Of a DNA stretch of 16,509 bases, positions 5,394-13,549 are shown in pieces. Location of the stretch: positions 1-16,509 of the forward strand of contig JAUVAM010000010.1 in assembly GCA_030591745.1 (NCBI GenBank). The letters are read 5' to 3'. The notes under the pieces were generated by a model. It did no database searches. It was given only the letters and a program-made list of their open reading frames with translations, and had not been told where the DNA came from. Position numbers and translations under genes: made by a program. Within the stretch, counting starts at the first letter, position 1. Each line of letters starts with the position of its first letter. This DNA comes from Deltaproteobacteria bacterium (GTDB lineage: Bacteria; Myxococcota; B64-G9).

Positions 5394-7613
5394 TTATAGC
5401 TTGAAGCGGGAGATGGCCTGTCGAAGGGCCTCGGCTTGCTCTGTCACCGCATCGACTGTTTCCTTCATTTCGGTCATGGATTCCGAGTGGCGCTCGGCGA
5501 TGGTCTTGATTTTTTCCACCGTACCCACCACTTCTTCGGTGCCACGGGCTTGATCGCGCTGGGCGCGGTTCAAGTGGTTGACCATTTCGGAGATGCTCTC
5601 AATGGCCATGGTGATTTGTTTCGAGCCCCTGGCTTGTTCTTTGCTGGACCCATGCACATGCTGCGTGATGATGCGCATGCGTTCCGAGGAGTTCATGATT
5701 TGCTCAGATCCACGGGCTTGCTCGGCCGTGGAATTGGCGATTTTGTGGACCGTCTCGGCGATACGCAGGATGGACGTGGTGACCTCTTTGGAAGAGCGGG
5801 CTTGCTCAACCGTGGCTTTGGCGATCTCACGCACCATGCGGGTGGACTTGTTGGTGCTGCCCAGGATCTTGCGCAGGGCGTTTTCGGCCTCGGCCGACAA
5901 GGTGACGCCCTCGTCCACATTTTGCAAGCCGCGCTGCATGGTCCCGATGACGTTTTTGGTTTCGGTCTGTACCGCCTGGATCAGGCCGGCGATTTCCGAG
6001 GTGGAAGTAGCCGTGCGGTCGGCCAAGTCCTTGATCTCGTCGGCCACGACGGCGAAGCCCTTGCCGTGTTCTCCTGCCTGCGCCGCGATGATGGCGGCGT
6101 TAAGAGCCAAGAGGTTGGTTTGCTCGGCTACATCGTCGATGACCGTAAGTACCTGGCCGATGGCCTGGACCTTTGTGCCCAGCGCAGACATGACGCTGAA
6201 GGCCTTTCGGGTTGATTCGCTGATGCGCTGGATGCCCTCGATGGTTTGCCTGACGGCCTCGGCGCCCACCTCGGCGTCTCGGCGAACCTCCTCGCTGATT
6301 TGTGCGGTCACGTTGGCGTTGGTTTCCACCTGCGTGATGGTCACGTCCATTTCCCGCATGGATGAGGAGGTCTGTTCGGTGGCCGCTGACAGATCGCCCG
6401 TGCTTTTTGCCACCTCTTTGACTGACTGAGTCATTTGCTCGATGCTGACGTTGGTTTGCTCCACGCTGGAGGCCAGGGCGTGGATGTTGTCGGCCATTTC
6501 GTCGTTGGTGGCCGCCATTTCCAATATCGAGCTGGAGCTTTCCTCGGCGCTGCCGGCCAAGATCTCCACGTTCTCCGCGATGCCGTGCAAGGAAATGAGC
6601 ATTTGGCTCATGGAGCTTGAGGTCTGATCCACAGCGTCCACCTGGTGACTGGCGCCCCGTGCCACTTCGTCCGCGTTGTCGGTGAAGCGGGTGACGGCGT
6701 CGCCAAGGCTGGAGGCCACAGCCTGTATCTTGCGCATCATGTCGTTTAGGTTTTTGCTGATGCGGTTGAGCTCGGTGGCCACGGCGCCGATTTCGTCTTC
6801 CGTTTCATCGCCGACCACCTCCGTCAGATCACCGCTGGCGATGCGGCGGGCCGCATTGGCCATGATCAGCACCCGGCGGTTGACCCGGTTGGCGGCAAGC
6901 AAGAACAAAGCGATGAATGCCATGAGGGCCAAAGACAGGACGATGATCAGATCGACTAAGAGGCTGGTCTTCTGTTGGTTTAGCCTTGCCTTGCTCATGC
7001 CCACGCAGGCGTAGCCAAGGAGAGGGCTGGACTTCTTGTCGGGGCCGACATCCGGAGCTGGGGGTTCTTCCTCTTTCAGGCCGGGCTCTAAGTCTTCATC
7101 ATCCTGGTCGAGGCGGGTCGGGTCTGGGACGGCTTTTTTTGCGTCCCCCTCGTTGTCAGTCCGCGCTTCACTTCGGATGGCCTCGGTGAAGGCGATGTAG
7201 TCCATTTCATCCACCGGGGCGCCAGGGTTGAGTAAGTGTAAATCCACCAGGGTTTCAAGGTGTTGATTTTCGCTTAGATGCTTGGCGAAAACCTGGTAGC
7301 TCGGCTGGCCTGTCTGCTCAGTCCGGCGCAAGACGATGATGTACTCGATTTCAGGATGTTGCCGCATGAGGCGCTTGAGGCGACGGTCGTATTCGCCGGC
7401 CTGCAGGGTCAGGACTTCATAAGCGGAAGACTCGGCCAGGTTGTTGGTGATGATTGAGCCACGGACTCGGAATTCGTCCACGAGCTGATCGCTGACCCGG
7501 TCGTAGACGAAGAAGAAAACCAGTACCATGATGCTGGCCAGGGTGCTGGCCATGAGCAAAATGGCCTTGGTTCGCAGGTTGGTGTGCCACATCCAGGAGT
7601 TTGGCTTTTTCAT
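5394..7613 (-). CDS. methyl-accepting chemotaxis protein with repeat-built signalling arms
   Basis: The 739-residue transmembrane chemoreceptor sends periplasmic signals to CheA/CheW. It has TM1 at about 17-38, a periplasmic sensor region (about 40-215) ending in a low-complexity acidic, proline-rich stretch (148-195), TM2 at about 217-241, a HAMP domain (about 242-295, with [12 protein letters not shown]), then a long antiparallel coiled coil. The hairpin reads [20 protein letters not shown] then [17 protein letters not shown]. Glu and Arg of the usual NAAIEAARAGE are Ile509 and Gln512 here. Both arms contain four consecutive 28-residue repeats (329-440 and 603-714). No CheR/CheB-binding pentapeptide is present at the C-terminus (ends RFKL). 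The ATG overlaps the stop of the upstream binding-protein gene (ATGA), with a strong GGAGG site, so the two are probably made together. tatC follows after 10 nt. Confidence 0.96.
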   Translation of the reverse strand: MKKPNSWMWHTNLRTKAILLMASTLASIMVLVFFFVYDRVSDQLVDEFRVRGSIITNNLAESSAYEVLTLQAGEYDRRLKRLMRQHPEIEYIIVLRRTEQTGQPSYQVFAKHLSENQHLETLVDLHLLNPGAPVDEMDYIAFTEAIRSEARTDNEGDAKKAVPDPTRLDQDDEDLEPGLKEEEPPAPDVGPDKKSSPLLGYACVGMSKARLNQQKTSLLVDLIIVLSLALMAFIALFLLAANRVNRRVLIMANAARRIASGDLTEVVGDETEDEIGAVATELNRISKNLNDMMRKIQAVASSLGDAVTRFTDNADEVARGASHQVDAVDQTSSSMSQMLISLHGIAENVEILAGSAEESSSSILEMAATNDEMADNIHALASSVEQTNVSIEQMTQSVKEVAKSTGDLSAATEQTSSSMREMDVTITQVETNANVTAQISEEVRRDAEVGAEAVRQTIEGIQRISESTRKAFSVMSALGTKVQAIGQVLTVIDDVAEQTNLLALNAAIIAAQAGEHGKGFAVVADEIKDLADRTATSTSEIAGLIQAVQTETKNVIGTMQRGLQNVDEGVTLSAEAENALRKILGSTNKSTRMVREIAKATVEQARSSKEVTTSILRIAETVHKIANSTAEQARGSEQIMNSSERMRIITQHVHGSSKEQARGSKQITMAIESISEMVNHLNRAQRDQARGTEEVVGTVEKIKTIAERHSESMTEMKETVDAVTEQAEALRQAISRFKL
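5472..5807 (-). repeat. four 84-nt (28-residue) repeats in the ascending arm of the chemoreceptor
   Basis: Units begin at residues 603, 631, 659 and 687 with [18 protein letters not shown] and DQARGT. Each is exactly 28 residues, or four heptads. The period is perfect without gaps. Confidence 0.9.
6294..6629 (-). repeat. four 84-nt (28-residue) repeats in the descending arm of the chemoreceptor
   Basis: Units begin at residues 329, 357, 385 and 413 with DQTSSSM, EESSSSI, EQTNVSI and EQTSSSM, again exactly 28 residues apart. They mirror the four units of the other arm across the hairpin tip. Confidence 0.85.
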
Positions 7614-8542
7614 GGCCTCCCCTCCTTCCCTTCGACAACAGTAACGTTTGCTCGCTTCATGAGGCCCTCAGGTAGCATCAGATCCGCTTGCTTCGCCGCG
7701 TTTGGGTTGACGGACAGATGCCCGCGAGGGGACACGAGGCCCATCTTTTCCGCATTCTTCCCCGCGAGGATGGCCTTGACGAGTTCGGCCACTTTGCGGC
7801 CTTGGTCTGAATAACTGGCGGCGAAAGAGGCCAGGGCGCCCTGGCGAACGAATTGCTCGGAGTAGGCCAGGACAGGTAGTTTTCGATTGTATTGTAGCAG
7901 GATGGTTTGCTTGAAAAAGCTGCGGGTCATGACCTTGGCGTCTCGAAGCAACCACAAGGCATCCACCCGAGAAACCAAATTGTGCAGGGCCTTCGGTACC
8001 TGGGGGCGGCTGTCGACTCGGATGGCATCGATATGAAGATTCAGGGCTTTGGCCTCTTTTTTTGCCGCTCGAACAAAGTCGCCGCTGGAGGTTTCGTCAT
8101 AGATGATGCCGAAACGTTTGGCCTTGGGCAGAAGCTCTGCGAAGGCCCGCAGCTGTGCGGCGGGGGCCGGTTCAAGCAATACGCCGACCGTATTGGGTCG
8201 ATGCAGACCGTGTTTGCGCGGGTTGTTGGCCATGCAGAACACGATGGGGATGTCGTCGATCTTTGAGACGACGGCGCGGGTGGCGCTGAGGCCCACGGCT
8301 ACGATGACTTGCGGTTGTTCTTTGCGAATCGCTTCGATGAGTTTTTCAGGATTGGCCAGCGCCCCCTGGGCTCTCAGGGTGATGGAATCATGAGCAAAGG
8401 CCTTTTTGAAGCCGACCACCGCACGGCGGTAGAGCTTCGAGCCCGAGGACTCGACCAGCACCACTTGCGCGGCTTGGGTTTCCGCAGGGCTGTGCAGCGC
8501 CAGCAGAATCAGGGCTGTGCCGAAAACACGCTGAAAAAACAA
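7610..8542 (-). CDS. periplasmic ABC-type substrate-binding protein (PF04392-like), coupled to the chemoreceptor
   Basis: The 310-residue protein resembles the ABC-transporter substrate-binding family often annotated next to chemoreceptors or GGDEF proteins. A short signal peptide (residues 1 to about 24, ending ETQA) directs it to the periplasm. Two lobes of a type-1 binding fold are visible: [20 protein letters not shown] and [16 protein letters not shown] in lobe one, [20 protein letters not shown] and [13 protein letters not shown] in lobe two, with the late segment [24 protein letters not shown] typical of the family. No permease or ATPase gene is adjacent. The start is TTG at 8542, with AGGTG upstream. 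The gene begins 35 nt after the FHA gene and ends in the ATGA overlap with the chemoreceptor. Ligand unknown. Confidence 0.88.
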   Translation of the reverse strand: MFFQRVFGTALILLALHSPAETQAAQVVLVESSGSKLYRRAVVGFKKAFAHDSITLRAQGALANPEKLIEAIRKEQPQVIVAVGLSATRAVVSKIDDIPIVFCMANNPRKHGLHRPNTVGVLLEPAPAAQLRAFAELLPKAKRFGIIYDETSSGDFVRAAKKEAKALNLHIDAIRVDSRPQVPKALHNLVSRVDALWLLRDAKVMTRSFFKQTILLQYNRKLPVLAYSEQFVRQGALASFAASYSDQGRKVAELVKAILAGKNAEKMGLVSPRGHLSVNPNAAKQADLMLPEGLMKRANVTVVEGKEGRP

Positions 8543-8554
8543 GATGCACCTACT

Positions 8555-8576
8555 CCAGGCCCATCGGGGGCCCTGG
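8555..8576 (-). other. GC-rich imperfect hairpin in the FHA gene / binding-protein gene gap
   Basis: CCAGGCCC (8555-8562) can pair with GGG-C-CCTGG (8568-8576) around ATCGG, with one bulged C. It fills most of the 35-nt gap. The nearest T-run on the transcript starts about 12 nt past the stem, so it is not a standard intrinsic terminator. It could attenuate or stabilise mRNA ends. Confidence 0.35.
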
Positions 8577-8577
8577 C

Positions 8578-10800
8578 TCAGAAGCCGTCACCGCCCCCCA
8601 TGTCACCGCCCAGAGGGCCTCGAATCCTGGATATCAATTTTTTGCATTTGGTGAAATAGATGCTGCTTTTTCTGACCATCGTCAAGACGGTTTTGCAATG
8701 CTTTACCGCCTTTTCCGGTGAGTTTCCCTTGATGACATAGGAAGTCTCGTAGAGTTTTTTTGCTTCCGTTTCCAATTTGCGCAGCCCATCCACAACAGGC
8801 TGAAGCGCTTTGTAGCTTTTCGAAGAGGAGTAGGACTTGAAGGCCACATCGTACTTCCTTCGCTGATGGGCGTCGTTGCCTTTGACAAAATAAACCTTGG
8901 CCAGGCGTTTTTTTAGGTTTTCGGTGATCTTGCCTTTTCCTCCGCCCAGCGTTTTATCCATTTTAAAGGCCTTCTTTAGGTATTTGATGGCCTGCACCGA
9001 CTGACCGGCGTTGCGTGATAACTCGGTGCCCTTGGTGTACAGGCTCTTGAATGTTTTGAGCTTCTTGACACCTTTTTCGCTTACGCCCGACGAGGCGGCC
9101 AGGCTTTGGGCCAGATCCACCTTGGCGGCGCGGTAGGAGACCAGCGCTTCACCCATGAGCAAGAACCTGTTTCTTTTGGGTTTGGCGATTCTGCGTTTTT
9201 TTCGTTTCTTTTTTGAGGGTCTGCGGACTCGCTTGTCGCGTTTTTTGATGCTTCTTTCAGCCAGGCCTTTGATCTCGGCAGCCACATCATCGCCTGGGTT
9301 GACCTGTAACATGGCCATGGCCAACTCCAGGGCCTCTTCAAATTTGCCGTCGCTTTGGGCCAAGCGGGCCTGATCTTGCTGATGGTCACGTCTGCCATCG
9401 GCCAACTCCTTTTTGAGCAGGTTGACCGTTTCTATTTGCATGCTGTCGGGTGACACACTGGCCAGGGCCTTCAGAGCGGCCTCGTAGTCCTTGGCCTCCA
9501 TCTTGTCGCGGGCTTCCTGGATGTGGCTGGCCACCGCTGCTTCGTGCTGGATTGTCTTTTTGTACTTTTCGACGCTGGCGTCCTTGTTGAGCACCTCGGC
9601 CACTTCCCGGATCAAGGGCATGGCCTCCAGCCATCTTTCCTCTTTGGCCAGTCCTTTTACCTTGTCGAATTTCATTCTTGCGTCCGCTATCCGGATCTGC
9701 TCGGCTTTCTGGGCTTCGATTTGTTGGGGCGTGGGTCCGGGGGGCGGCGCGGGTTTCAAGACCACAAATTTGACCACGAGCGCCACGGCCACCAACAAAA
9801 TGACCACGGAGCCGATCAGGAGGATCTTTTTCTTTTTTCCTCCGGTGGGGGCGGGGATGTACATGGACCCAGTCAAGCCGCTCGGGGCCCCCTCGACAGC
9901 CGAAGCAGGCAGCATCTGCGTCTTGTCGGCGGAAGCAGGAGCTCCTCCGCTCAGGTCCGGCTCGGCCCCCGGTGCCGTGAAGGTGATGGCCGCATCGCCG
10001 ACTTCGATCAGATCGCCGTCGTAGAGCAGCTCTTCCTTGATTTTTTGCTCGTTAAGGAAGGTGCCATTGCCCGAATTTTGATCCACCACGTACCAGCCAT
10101 CCGGGCGTTTCTCAATGACGGTGTGCTGGCGCGAAACCAGCTGATCCGGCACCACCACATCGCATTCGGGAGAACGCCCGATGACGAAAGCGTCTTTGAC
10201 CACTTCCACGTCGGACGAGCCGTCGGCAGTCTCGATGGACAGGATGGGAAAATCAGCGATTCCCGCGGTGGCCGCGGCAAGGATTTCGGTTTTGTCCCCC
10301 GTGGCAGTGGGTGCTTCCTGCACGGGCAGATCGCCGACGAAGGTTTGGCCCGCTTCGACACCGGCCGGGGCCTCGCCGAAGACCAGGGCTTCGTCGCTGT
10401 GCTTCCTCGTGTCCAGTTCATCGGTTCCGATTTCGTCCTCTTCTTCCAGCTCTTCATCACCATAAGCGCCGTCGATGGCCGCGTCGTAGTCTTCTTCTTC
10501 CAGGCCTTCGCCGTAGCCGTCTTCGCCTTCGGGGTTGTCCATGTCGTGTGGCTCGTCGTCTTGGCCCTCGCCGTCGTGTGGCTCGTCGTCGTGTGGCTCG
10601 CCGTCGTGTGGCTCGTCGTCGTGTGGCTCGCCGTCGTGTGGCTCGTCGTCGTAGCCTTCGTCGTCGTAGCCTTCGTCGTCGTGGCCTTCGTCGTCGTGGC
10701 CTTCGCCGTCGTGGCCTTCGTCGTCGTGGCCTACGCTGTCTTCCGCGTCGTGTAGTTCATCGTCCGGGTTGCGTTGGCGTCTGCGTGATTTGTCCACCAT
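8578..10800 (-). CDS. FHA-domain single-span membrane protein with acidic repeat head and basic TPR-like tail
   Basis: The 740-residue protein has five visible parts. Residues 11-130 are extremely acidic and include twelve 5-residue repeats (25-84). Residues about 196-275 form an FHA domain, which binds phosphothreonine: FVIGRSPECDVVV, SRQH (223-226) and NGT (245-247) are all intact. DKT motifs flank it (DKTEIL at 169-174, DKTQML at 292-297). A KKKK run (322-325) precedes one membrane span (326-348), so by the positive-inside rule the FHA side is cytoplasmic. The rest (about 355-740) is alpha-helical, TPR-like and basic, with a Lys/Arg block at 519-545 and a glycine-rich end (GGDMGGGDGF). GAGGTGA precedes the ATG. 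Exact function unknown; a role in Ser/Thr-kinase signalling at the envelope is inferred from the FHA domain and the PBP1A neighbour. Confidence 0.88.
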   Translation of the reverse strand: MVDKSRRRQRNPDDELHDAEDSVGHDDEGHDGEGHDDEGHDDEGYDDEGYDDEPHDGEPHDDEPHDGEPHDDEPHDGEGQDDEPHDMDNPEGEDGYGEGLEEEDYDAAIDGAYGDEELEEEDEIGTDELDTRKHSDEALVFGEAPAGVEAGQTFVGDLPVQEAPTATGDKTEILAAATAGIADFPILSIETADGSSDVEVVKDAFVIGRSPECDVVVPDQLVSRQHTVIEKRPDGWYVVDQNSGNGTFLNEQKIKEELLYDGDLIEVGDAAITFTAPGAEPDLSGGAPASADKTQMLPASAVEGAPSGLTGSMYIPAPTGGKKKKILLIGSVVILLVAVALVVKFVVLKPAPPPGPTPQQIEAQKAEQIRIADARMKFDKVKGLAKEERWLEAMPLIREVAEVLNKDASVEKYKKTIQHEAAVASHIQEARDKMEAKDYEAALKALASVSPDSMQIETVNLLKKELADGRRDHQQDQARLAQSDGKFEEALELAMAMLQVNPGDDVAAEIKGLAERSIKKRDKRVRRPSKKKRKKRRIAKPKRNRFLLMGEALVSYRAAKVDLAQSLAASSGVSEKGVKKLKTFKSLYTKGTELSRNAGQSVQAIKYLKKAFKMDKTLGGGKGKITENLKKRLAKVYFVKGNDAHQRRKYDVAFKSYSSSKSYKALQPVVDGLRKLETEAKKLYETSYVIKGNSPEKAVKHCKTVLTMVRKSSIYFTKCKKLISRIRGPLGGDMGGGDGF
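10549..10728 (-). repeat. twelve 15-nt tandem repeats encoding HDDEG/HDGEP-type pentapeptides
   Basis: The DNA repeats a 15-nt unit, seen on the plus strand as variants of GGCTCGTCGTCGTGT. It encodes units HDDEG, HDGEG, YDDEG, YDDEP, HDGEP, HDDEP and QDDEP in the N-terminal head of the FHA protein (residues 25-84). Alternating HDGEP/HDDEP pairs (55-74) suggest growth by 30-nt duplications. Copy number is likely to vary between strains. Confidence 0.92.
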
Positions 10801-10837
10801 GGGCTCACCTCAAGTCTGCAATCTTCGTCAACAGGCT

Positions 10838-10866
10838 ATTGTACACGGTTTTACGCTACTTCCCAA
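10838..10866 (-). promoter_or_regulatory. candidate sigma-70-type promoter of the FHA gene
   Basis: On the minus strand TTGGGA (10866-10861), a 17-nt spacer and TACAAT (10843-10838) match the -35 and -10 consensus at 4 and 5 of 6 positions. Transcription would start near 10831, giving a leader of about 31 nt that holds the GAGGTGA ribosome site. It lies in the 80-nt gap after the PBP1A gene. Confidence 0.5.
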
Positions 10867-10880
10867 GTTCCTTAATGCAA

Positions 10881-13409
10881 TCAATCCACCTTGAAAAACT
10901 GATCTGGTTTGGCTACGTCGTCAGCCGGCACGAATTTTTGGGGCTTGTCGTCCCGGAGGAAGGCTTCCAGTACGGAGCCCGGGGTGCCCGGCCTGGCGCG
11001 CAAACCCGAAACGGGATCGATGCGCACGAAAGTAATGCCGGGTGGCACATCGAAGCTGGCTTGAGGCCGCTCGGCCAGGGCCTTGGCCATGAAATCGATC
11101 CAGATGGGCAGGGCCGCCCGCGAGCCGTTTTCACCCCGACCCAGCGGATCTTTGGGCTCGTCATTGCCCACCCAGACCGCGGTGACCACGTCGTGCGTGA
11201 ATCCCATGAACCAAGCGTCCGCCGAGTCGTTGGTGGTGCCGGTCTTGCCCGCCACCGGTTTGCCCAGTCGACGGGATCGGGCGGCGGTGCCGCGGGTGGC
11301 CACGCCTTGCAGCAGGTGGGTCAGGATGTAGTTGTGTTCTCGCTCCATCAGGCGCGGCATGGGCGTGACCAGTCGGTCATAGGCCCGATCGAATTTTTCG
11401 TCCCAGCTCTGCCAGGGGTCCAGATAGGAGGCCCGGTTGACCAGCACCCGCCCAAAGCGATCGGTGATCTTTTTGATGAAGTGATACTGAGGCTTCAGGC
11501 CGCCCAGGTTGAAGACCGAATAGACCCGAGCCAGATCCCAGGGTTTGACGCAGGAAGCACCCAGGGCCAGGCCCAGTTCTTCGCGAAGGGGCGTGGTGAT
11601 ACCCAGTTCTTTGGCCCAGGCGATGGCTTCGGGGATGCCCACGGCATCCAAGACCTTGATGCTGGGCACGTTCATGGAGTTGACCAGGGCGGTGTGGACG
11701 GTCAGCTTGCCCTTGAAATCCGAGTCGTAGTTTTCCGGTTTCCAGCGGTTTTGGTTTTCCGGGTCATCGTAGACCACCGCGGAGTCGATGATGATGGTGG
11801 CCGGGTTGAATTCTTTGTCCTTGATGGCCAGGGAGTAATGGACCGGCTTGAAGGAACTGCCCGGCTGGCGGCAGGCTTGCAGCACCCGGTTGAATTCACT
11901 GTCGGCGAAGTTGTAGCCGCCGATGATGGCCCGAACATATTCCAAGCGGGGCTCCAAGGACAAGAGCGCGCCCTGCACCGCCGGGATCTGGTCCAGCTTG
12001 ACCACGATGGCGTTTTCGTCCTCCGGCAAATATTTTTTCATGGCCGGGATTTCGCCGACCATCAAGCCCTTGGCTGTTTTGACCCGCTGGACCAAAATCA
12101 CATCGCCGGGCTTGAGCACCTTGCGGGCATCGTGAACTCGGGCCGAGGCGGACTTGAAGTGCACCGTGGGATCTTGCTTGCGGGCCCATCGCATACCCAT
12201 GATGGGCAAGGTGGCTCGCCTGTGACCCAGGGCCACCATCACCACGTTCTCCGTCACTTCGTCGACCAGGCCCAACACGGAATGATCCAACGGGATTTCT
12301 TCGCCAAGGCGCTTGTCCAGTTTTTCCAAGAAATCTTGGCGCTGGGCCTTGGTGTCCAAGTGGATAAGGGGGCCTCGGTAACCCTGGCGATGATCTAAGC
12401 GAATGAGGCCCTTGTTGGTGGTCTGCTGGGCCGCGACCTGCCAGTCGGCCTGCAGGGTGGTCTCAACGGTCAAGCCGGATTCGTAGACTCCGTTGCTGCC
12501 GTAGCGATGCGCCAGTTGCCTGCGGATTTCTTCCGAAAAATAGGGCGCACGCCGCCGGAAAAGATCAGGAATGGCCAGGGCTTCCAGCGGAGTCTTGGCC
12601 GCGGCCTCCTCCTCGGCGGAGTCGATGAAACCCACCGCCCGCATGCGATCGAGCACATAGGATCTGCGCTCCAGGGCCGCTTTGGGTCGGTCCACCGGAT
12701 CGTAATCCGAGGGGGCCTGCGGCAGGCCGGCGATGGTGGCCATTTCGTGCAGGTCCATCTCCCAGACGTTTTTGTGAAAATAATTACGGGCAGCGGCTTG
12801 GACACCGTAGGAGCCGTGGCCCAGGTATATCTGGTTGAGATACAAGTAGAGGATGTCTTCTTTGCCGAAGGTCTCTTCCAGCCTGCGAGCCAAGACGGCT
12901 TCTTTGAACTTCCGGGTGAAGGTCTTTTCGCGTCCGATGAAGGTCTTGGCCACCTGCTGCGTGATGGTCGATCCCCCCTGTACGATTCGGCCGGCTTTCA
13001 CATTCTTGATGGCGGCCCTGAGGATGCCCATGGGGTCGATGCCGCCGTGGTTGAAGAAATTGTCATCTTCCGAGGCGATAAAGGCCTCCACCAGGCTGCG
13101 TGGGATTTGGGAGGCGGGCATGACATCCCGGCGCTCGATGGCGAATTCCGCAAGCAAGATGCCGCTGTTGGAGTAAACCCGGGTGGTGGCCGGCGGGTTG
13201 TACTGATCCAGGCGGGGCAACTTGGGGATGCTGTCTTCCACGGCGAGAAAGATAAGCCAAATGCCGGCAATCCCCCCCGCTATCCAGAAGGCGACGCAGG
13301 CGATCAGCCAGGCCAAGATCCGCAGAATCAAGGGAAAGCCCCAGCGAGGGTTGGCCAAGACGAGTTGCGGGTTTTTGAGTCGCTTTTTGAGCAACGCGAA
13401 ATCCTCCAT
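10881..13409 (-). CDS. mrcA: penicillin-binding protein 1A (bifunctional glycosyltransferase/transpeptidase)
   Basis: The 842-residue class A PBP polymerises and cross-links peptidoglycan from the outer face of the inner membrane. One span (about 28-56) is followed by a GT51 domain with catalytic Glu114 in SEDDNFFNHGG, then GGSTITQQVAKTF and EAVLARRLEETF. An OB-like insert (about 325-470) separates it from the transpeptidase, which has SxxK in QPGSSFKP (Ser518, Lys521), SMN (578-580) and KTGTTN (722-727). All catalytic motifs are intact and the length is usual for PBP1A. The annotated ATG at 13409 has no ribosome site. TTG at 13394 has GGAGGA 7 nt upstream, inside the first codons, and may be the true start. 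The FHA gene follows after 80 nt. Confidence 0.96.
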   Translation of the reverse strand: MEDFALLKKRLKNPQLVLANPRWGFPLILRILAWLIACVAFWIAGGIAGIWLIFLAVEDSIPKLPRLDQYNPPATTRVYSNSGILLAEFAIERRDVMPASQIPRSLVEAFIASEDDNFFNHGGIDPMGILRAAIKNVKAGRIVQGGSTITQQVAKTFIGREKTFTRKFKEAVLARRLEETFGKEDILYLYLNQIYLGHGSYGVQAAARNYFHKNVWEMDLHEMATIAGLPQAPSDYDPVDRPKAALERRSYVLDRMRAVGFIDSAEEEAAAKTPLEALAIPDLFRRRAPYFSEEIRRQLAHRYGSNGVYESGLTVETTLQADWQVAAQQTTNKGLIRLDHRQGYRGPLIHLDTKAQRQDFLEKLDKRLGEEIPLDHSVLGLVDEVTENVVMVALGHRRATLPIMGMRWARKQDPTVHFKSASARVHDARKVLKPGDVILVQRVKTAKGLMVGEIPAMKKYLPEDENAIVVKLDQIPAVQGALLSLEPRLEYVRAIIGGYNFADSEFNRVLQACRQPGSSFKPVHYSLAIKDKEFNPATIIIDSAVVYDDPENQNRWKPENYDSDFKGKLTVHTALVNSMNVPSIKVLDAVGIPEAIAWAKELGITTPLREELGLALGASCVKPWDLARVYSVFNLGGLKPQYHFIKKITDRFGRVLVNRASYLDPWQSWDEKFDRAYDRLVTPMPRLMEREHNYILTHLLQGVATRGTAARSRRLGKPVAGKTGTTNDSADAWFMGFTHDVVTAVWVGNDEPKDPLGRGENGSRAALPIWIDFMAKALAERPQASFDVPPGITFVRIDPVSGLRARPGTPGSVLEAFLRDDKPQKFVPADDVAKPDQFFKVD

Positions 13410-13420
13410 TCGAACCGGAA

Positions 13421-13449
13421 AGTCTATTGATTCAGACGGGTCAAGTCAA
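13421..13449 (-). promoter_or_regulatory. candidate sigma-70-type promoter of the PBP1A gene
   Basis: On the minus strand TTGACT (13449-13444), a 17-nt spacer and TAGACT (13426-13421) match consensus at 5 and 4 of 6 positions. The start point would be near 13414, only about 5 nt before the ATG at 13409 but about 20 nt before the TTG at 13394. This supports the TTG start unless the mRNA is leaderless. Confidence 0.5.
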
Positions 13450-13516
13450 ATTGGGTTTTACTTGGTCCATTGTATTTGTTCCCAAGGCCCGGGTAAGGTT
13501 TCCTTTTGGTCATAGC

Positions 13517-13531
13517 ATGCGAGAATCGCAT
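13517..13531. promoter_or_regulatory. perfect inverted repeat ATGCGA-GAA-TCGCAT, candidate operator
   Basis: The arms are 6 bp with a 3-bp centre, 19 nt before the first GTG of the sugar-import operon. Its size and position suit a dimeric repressor such as a LacI- or GntR-type sugar regulator. No regulator gene is in the window and the repeat occurs once, so the role is inferred. Confidence 0.35.
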
Positions 13532-13549
13532 TGAATTTGCTCAGGGGCG

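Noticed and set aside
5436..6429. Two long plus-strand ORFs opposite the chemoreceptor
   Set aside because: They are mirror readings of heptad-rich coding sequence. The sense frame contains the canonical hairpin and HAMP motifs.
8530..8576. Intrinsic terminator after the FHA gene
   Set aside because: The stem has a bulge and the T-run is about 12 nt away, inside the first codons of the next gene.
10549..10728. Possible CRISPR-like array
   Set aside because: The units are contiguous 15-mers without spacers and lie in frame within a coding region.
9523..10755. 410-codon plus-strand ORF opposite the FHA gene
   Set aside because: It is the complement of the acidic repeat, giving runs of V/W/L, and has no ribosome site or domain signal.
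10311..12398. 695-codon plus-strand ORF opposite the FHA and PBP1A genes
   Set aside because: It is antisense to two well-supported genes. It starts with Arg/Pro-rich low complexity from the repeat region and shows no family resemblance. GC-rich codon bias explains its length.
12507..13430. 307-codon plus-strand ORF opposite the PBP1A glycosyltransferase domain
   Set aside because: It is fully antisense to conserved catalytic motifs and has no recognisable domain.
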